In this document: positions 61,604 through 64,000 of the stretch, piece after piece
Numbering within the stretch: position 1 is the stretch's first letter
Layout of the letters: each line of letters starts with the position of its first letter
Source of the DNA: Sphingomonas sp. S2M10
GTDB lineage: Bacteria > Pseudomonadota > Alphaproteobacteria > Sphingomonadales > Sphingomonadaceae
Length of the DNA: 64,000 bases
Direction of reading: 5' to 3'
Assembly (NCBI RefSeq): GCF_012650175.1
Contig: NZ_JAAILI010000080.1
Coordinates: 142,722-206,721, forward strand
Position numbers and translations under genes: made by a program
The notes under the pieces: generated by a model
The model's database searches: none
Told to the model about the DNA's origin: nothing
Seen by the model: the letters and a program-made list of their open reading frames with translations, nothing else

Positions 61604-62521
61604 ATGGGCATCACGCCGGCCGTCAAAGCGATCCTCGACAATTACGGCTCCGACAATCCGGGAGTGAAGGCGAACCTCGCCCGCATCCTGATGCAGGGCA
61701 AGCTCGGTGGCACGGGCAAGCTGATCATCCTGCCGGTCGATCAGGGCTTCGAGCACGGGCCGGCGCGCAGCTTCTCGGTCAACCCCGACGCCTATGATCC
61801 CCACTACCACTTCCAGCTCGCGATCGACGCCGGTCTCTCGGCCTATGCCGCGCCGCTTGGCATGATCGAGGCGGGCGCCGACACCTTTGCCGGCCAGATC
61901 CCGACGATCCTCAAGGTCAACAGCTCGAACAGCTGGGCGACCGGCATCGACCAGGCCGTGACCGGCGGCGTCGACGACGCGCTGCGCCTCGGCTGCTCGG
62001 CGATCGGCTTCACCATCTATCCGGGCGCCGACGGCGTGTTCGAGATGATGGAAGAGATCAAGGAAATGCGCGCCCAGGCCGCCTCGGTCGGCATCGCGAC
62101 GGTGATCTGGTCCTATCCGCGCGGCGGCAAGCTCAGCAAGGAAGGCGAACTGGCGCTCGACGTCGGCGCCTATGCCGCGCACATGGCGGCGCTGCTCGGC
62201 GCGCACATCATCAAGGTCAAGCTGCCCGCCGCGAACATCGAGCAGGCCGAGGCCAAGAAGCTCTATGAGGGCACCGACTGGTCCAACCAAGGCGACCGCG
62301 TGGCCCATGTCGTGCAGAGCTGCTTCGCCGGCCGCCGCATCGTCGTCTTCTCGGGCGGCGCCTCGAAGGGCGCGGATGCGGTGTACCAGGACGCCCGCGA
62401 CATTCTCGCGGGCGGCGGCCAGGGCTCGATCATCGGCCGCAACACCTTCCAGCGCCCCCGCGACGAGGCGCTGGCGATGCTCGACAAGCTTGTGTCGATC
62501 TACAAGGGCGAGGAAGCCTGA
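61604..62521 (+). CDS. Class I fructose-bisphosphate aldolase (DhnA/FbaB type)
   Basis: A 305-residue Schiff-base aldolase of the archaeal/DhnA type. Seen: LIILPVDQGFEHGPARSF, GFTIYPGADGVFEMMEE, VIWSYPRGGKLSKEGE, the likely Schiff-base lysine in HIIKVKLP, and VVFSGGASKGAD with GGGQGSIIGRNTFQRP binding phosphate. It cleaves or forms fructose-1,6-bisphosphate. It completes the tkt-gap-pgk-fba run, but with its own leader after the pgk terminator. Ribosome site GCGGAGAAG. Confidence 0.93.
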   Translation: MGITPAVKAILDNYGSDNPGVKANLARILMQGKLGGTGKLIILPVDQGFEHGPARSFSVNPDAYDPHYHFQLAIDAGLSAYAAPLGMIEAGADTFAGQIPTILKVNSSNSWATGIDQAVTGGVDDALRLGCSAIGFTIYPGADGVFEMMEEIKEMRAQAASVGIATVIWSYPRGGKLSKEGELALDVGAYAAHMAALLGAHIIKVKLPAANIEQAEAKKLYEGTDWSNQGDRVAHVVQSCFAGRRIVVFSGGASKGADAVYQDARDILAGGGQGSIIGRNTFQRPRDEALAMLDKLVSIYKGEEA

Positions 62522-62534
62522 AACCTGCCCCGGC

Positions 62535-62563
62535 GGCGCCGACGGGTTCGCCCGGACGGCGCC
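62535..62563 (+). terminator. Hairpin with TTCG loop after fba
   Basis: GGCGCCG-A-CGGG pairs with CCCG-GA-CGGCGCC around a TTCG tetraloop, 14 nt after the fba stop. No T-run; it may reduce read-through into thiE or protect the fba mRNA end. Confidence 0.45.
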
Positions 62564-62661
62564 ACCGCATACCTGCCGCTGCTTGACCCCGGAGGACAGG
62601 GGGTGGAAGGCCCGCCGGCGAAGGCGGTAGCGTTCCGCCGATTTCAGCAGCGGAGTATCCC

Positions 62662-63360
62662 ATGTCCGAACCCTTCGACGATCTCGAAGACGAAGCGAAC
62701 CTCGAAGGCTGCGCCGAGAAATTCGTTCGCGACGATCGTCGCCCGCCCTGCCAGCTCTATCTGATCTCGCCGCTCGACGTGACCGGCGGCTTTGCCGATC
62801 GCCTGCGCCGCGCGCTCGATGCAGGCCCGGTCGCCGCCTTCCAGTTCCGCGTGAAGGATGTCGACCAGCACCAGGCCGCCAAGCTCGCCGAGCCGCTGCA
62901 GCGGATCTGCGCGGATGCCGAGGTCGCCTTTATCGTTAACGACAGCGTCAGCTTGGCCAAGCGCCTCGGCGCCGACGGCGTGCATCTGGGGCAGGGGGAC
63001 GGCGATGCTCGCGAGGCGCGCGTGATCCTCGGCCCCAATGTCCAGATCGGCGTGACCTGTCACGATAGCCGGCATCTCGCGATGGAAGCCGGCGAGGCGG
63101 GGGCCGACTATGTCGCGTTCGGCGCCTTCTATCCGACGACCACCAAGACCACCGAACATCGTCCCGAGCCGGTGATCCTCTCCTGGTGGTCGGCACTGTT
63201 CGAAATCCCCTGCGTCGCAATCGGCGGGATCACGCCGGCCAATGCGGCGCCGCTGGTGCAGGCGGGCGCGGACTTCCTGGCGGTAAGCCATGCGGTCTGG
63301 GGCGGGGACGAGGCCGACGCGGTGCGTGCCTTCGCCGCGATTCAGGGGATGCAGGGCTGA
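62662..63360 (+). CDS. thiE: Thiamine-phosphate synthase
   Basis: A 232-residue TIM-barrel enzyme that joins HMP-PP and thiazole phosphate into thiamine phosphate. Core: LYLISPLD start of barrel, FQFRVKD (usual form QLRxK), FIVNDSVSLAKRLGADGVHLGQGDG, GADYVAFGAFYPTTTK and CVAIGGITPANAAPLVQAGADFLAVS. The N-terminal ~30 acidic residues are extra compared with E. coli. No thiamine riboswitch is seen in the 140 nt upstream. The product is the cofactor precursor for transketolase encoded nearby. Confidence 0.9.
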   Translation: MSEPFDDLEDEANLEGCAEKFVRDDRRPPCQLYLISPLDVTGGFADRLRRALDAGPVAAFQFRVKDVDQHQAAKLAEPLQRICADAEVAFIVNDSVSLAKRLGADGVHLGQGDGDAREARVILGPNVQIGVTCHDSRHLAMEAGEAGADYVAFGAFYPTTTKTTEHRPEPVILSWWSALFEIPCVAIGGITPANAAPLVQAGADFLAVSHAVWGGDEADAVRAFAAIQGMQG

Positions 63361-63502
63361 TCCCGGGGCGATTCGCCGCTGATTCGGCGGAAATGGTCAT
63401 CAAACGGTCATTCCCGCCGGGATCATCGGTGCTCAAAAAGCCAGGATTTCAGCCGTTTTCCGGATCACTGTCACGAAAACGACAGAAAGTTTCATTTTCT
63501 CG

Positions 63503-63531
63503 TTGACGGTCTTGGGAACCGCGCATAGAAG
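63503..63531 (+). promoter_or_regulatory. Candidate rrn promoter
   Basis: TTGACG at 63503-63508 and ATAGAAG at ~63525-63531, spacing 16-17 nt, in an AT-rich patch (GAAAGTTTCATTTTCTCG just upstream, possible UP element). It lies ~355 nt before the 16S start. The rest of the 524-nt gap after thiE holds the rRNA leader and no protein gene. Confidence 0.5.
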
Positions 63532-63638
63532 CCACCTCACCGACGCGGTGCTCTTCACTGAGGCAGCGGCGGTCACCGAAATTGAGGCGCAGCGGCCGCC
63601 CCTGGAAAAAGGGGAAAGGCGCAGCGTCGATTTTTGTC

Positions 63639-63649
63639 GCTCTTTGACA
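63639..63649 (+). promoter_or_regulatory. boxA antitermination element of the rrn leader
   Basis: GCTCTTTGACA, one base from the consensus boxA core GCTCTTTAACA, in the 16S leader. It recruits NusB-S10 for rRNA antitermination. A small hairpin (CCCCTGGAAAAAGGGG) lies 25 nt upstream. Confidence 0.75.
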
Positions 63650-63884
63650 TTGTTGGTTTAGATGAAGGGACATGTGGGCGGCGGCTCCGGGTCTTGCAGC
63701 TTCTAGGTGCAGGGTGCTCGGTAAAAGCCAAGCCGTTTCATACATGTCCTTACACGTTTCCATACGTGGAAGCTTGTTCGTCGGGTTCGCCTGGCGGATG
63801 GGTTTCACAAGAATGTGCAGGAACGGCTCCTAGAAATGAGCTGCTGCATGGTCGCACATTCCGGCGGCTGTGCGGTGGAACATC

Positions 63885-64000
63885 AAACTTGAGAGTTTGA
63901 TCCTGGCTCAGAACGAACGCTGGCGGCATGCCTAACACATGCAAGTCGAACGAGATCTTCGGATCTAGTGGCGCACGGGTGCGTAACGCGTGGGAATCTG
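63885..64000 (+). rRNA. rrs: 16S ribosomal RNA, 5' end (continues past window)
   Basis: Begins with AAACTTGAGAGTTTGATCCT and runs through GGCTCAGAACGAACGCTGG, CATGCAAGTCGAACGA and GCGCACGGGTGCGTAACGCG. The short first variable loop (GATCTTCGGATC) and AGTGGCGCACGGG are typical of Sphingomonas and relatives. The exact 5' end is set by comparison with E. coli. Confidence 0.97.

Noticed and set aside
62522..62661. Thiamine pyrophosphate riboswitch before thiE
   Set aside because: The conserved CUGAGA and ACCUGAUC-type elements are not found; only a GC hairpin after fba is seen.

Overview
The window looks like chromosomal DNA of a sphingomonad (Alphaproteobacteria, Sphingomonadales, close to Sphingomonas). 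The GC content is high. A stand-alone acyl carrier protein precedes a serine palmitoyltransferase very like the Sphingomonas enzyme, which fits a cell with glycosphingolipids instead of LPS. There are many TonB-dependent receptors, a PEP-CTERM protein, and the 5' end of a 16S rRNA gene at the right edge that reads as Sphingomonas.

Layout. 1-5 kb: end of an SGNH hydrolase, acp and spt (sphingolipid synthesis), a CHASE3-type hybrid histidine kinase and an isolated flagellin gene. 5-8 kb: TetR regulator, GNAT acetyltransferase, rplU-rpmA, hspQ, tRNA-Ser. 8-19 kb: a candidate zinc-starvation island with a TonB receptor, an S9 peptidase, a ZnuD-like receptor, and an operon of two CobW/COG0523 GTPases flanking a DUF1826 protein. 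Eroded pieces of an M23 peptidase and of a Fur/Zur-type regulator lie between them. The same 11-bp motif sits just upstream of the three leading genes. 19-25.4 kb: AcpA-like phosphoesterase, an intact siderophore-type TonB receptor, then a scar where a second receptor and a DUF3526 ABC permease, both without their 5' ends, are fused back to back, followed by an intact permease.

25.5-35 kb: small secreted protein, PEP-CTERM trypsin-like protease, two tRNA-Lys, the rod-shape operon mreB-mreC-mreD-mrdA-rodA, divergent mutL carrying a palindromic repeat inside its reading frame, and a secreted CAP protein. 36-45 kb: fatty-acid and acyl-CoA genes (tesB, two acyl-CoA dehydrogenases, a FadB/FadJ-type bifunctional enzyme, a serine hydrolase, an acyl-CoA synthetase), separated by palindromic repeats. 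45-53 kb: DeoR-type regulator divergent from a large TonB receptor, MarR plus FAD monooxygenase, glycerol kinase, AI-2E family transporter, two tRNA-Asp. 53.5-64 kb: M28 peptidase, DUF2842, fau, a probable 6S RNA, zapA, then the glycolytic and pentose-phosphate run tkt-gap-pgk-fba, thiE, and an rrn promoter, boxA and 16S start.

The most interesting part is 8-19 kb. Receptor, metallochaperone GTPases, DUF1826 and the shared dyad motif fit one metal-starvation response, most likely to zinc. The DUF1826 protein keeps an HxD...H...R pattern suggestive of an Fe(II)/2-oxoglutarate oxygenase fold. These are inferences from reading the sequence; no database search was run.
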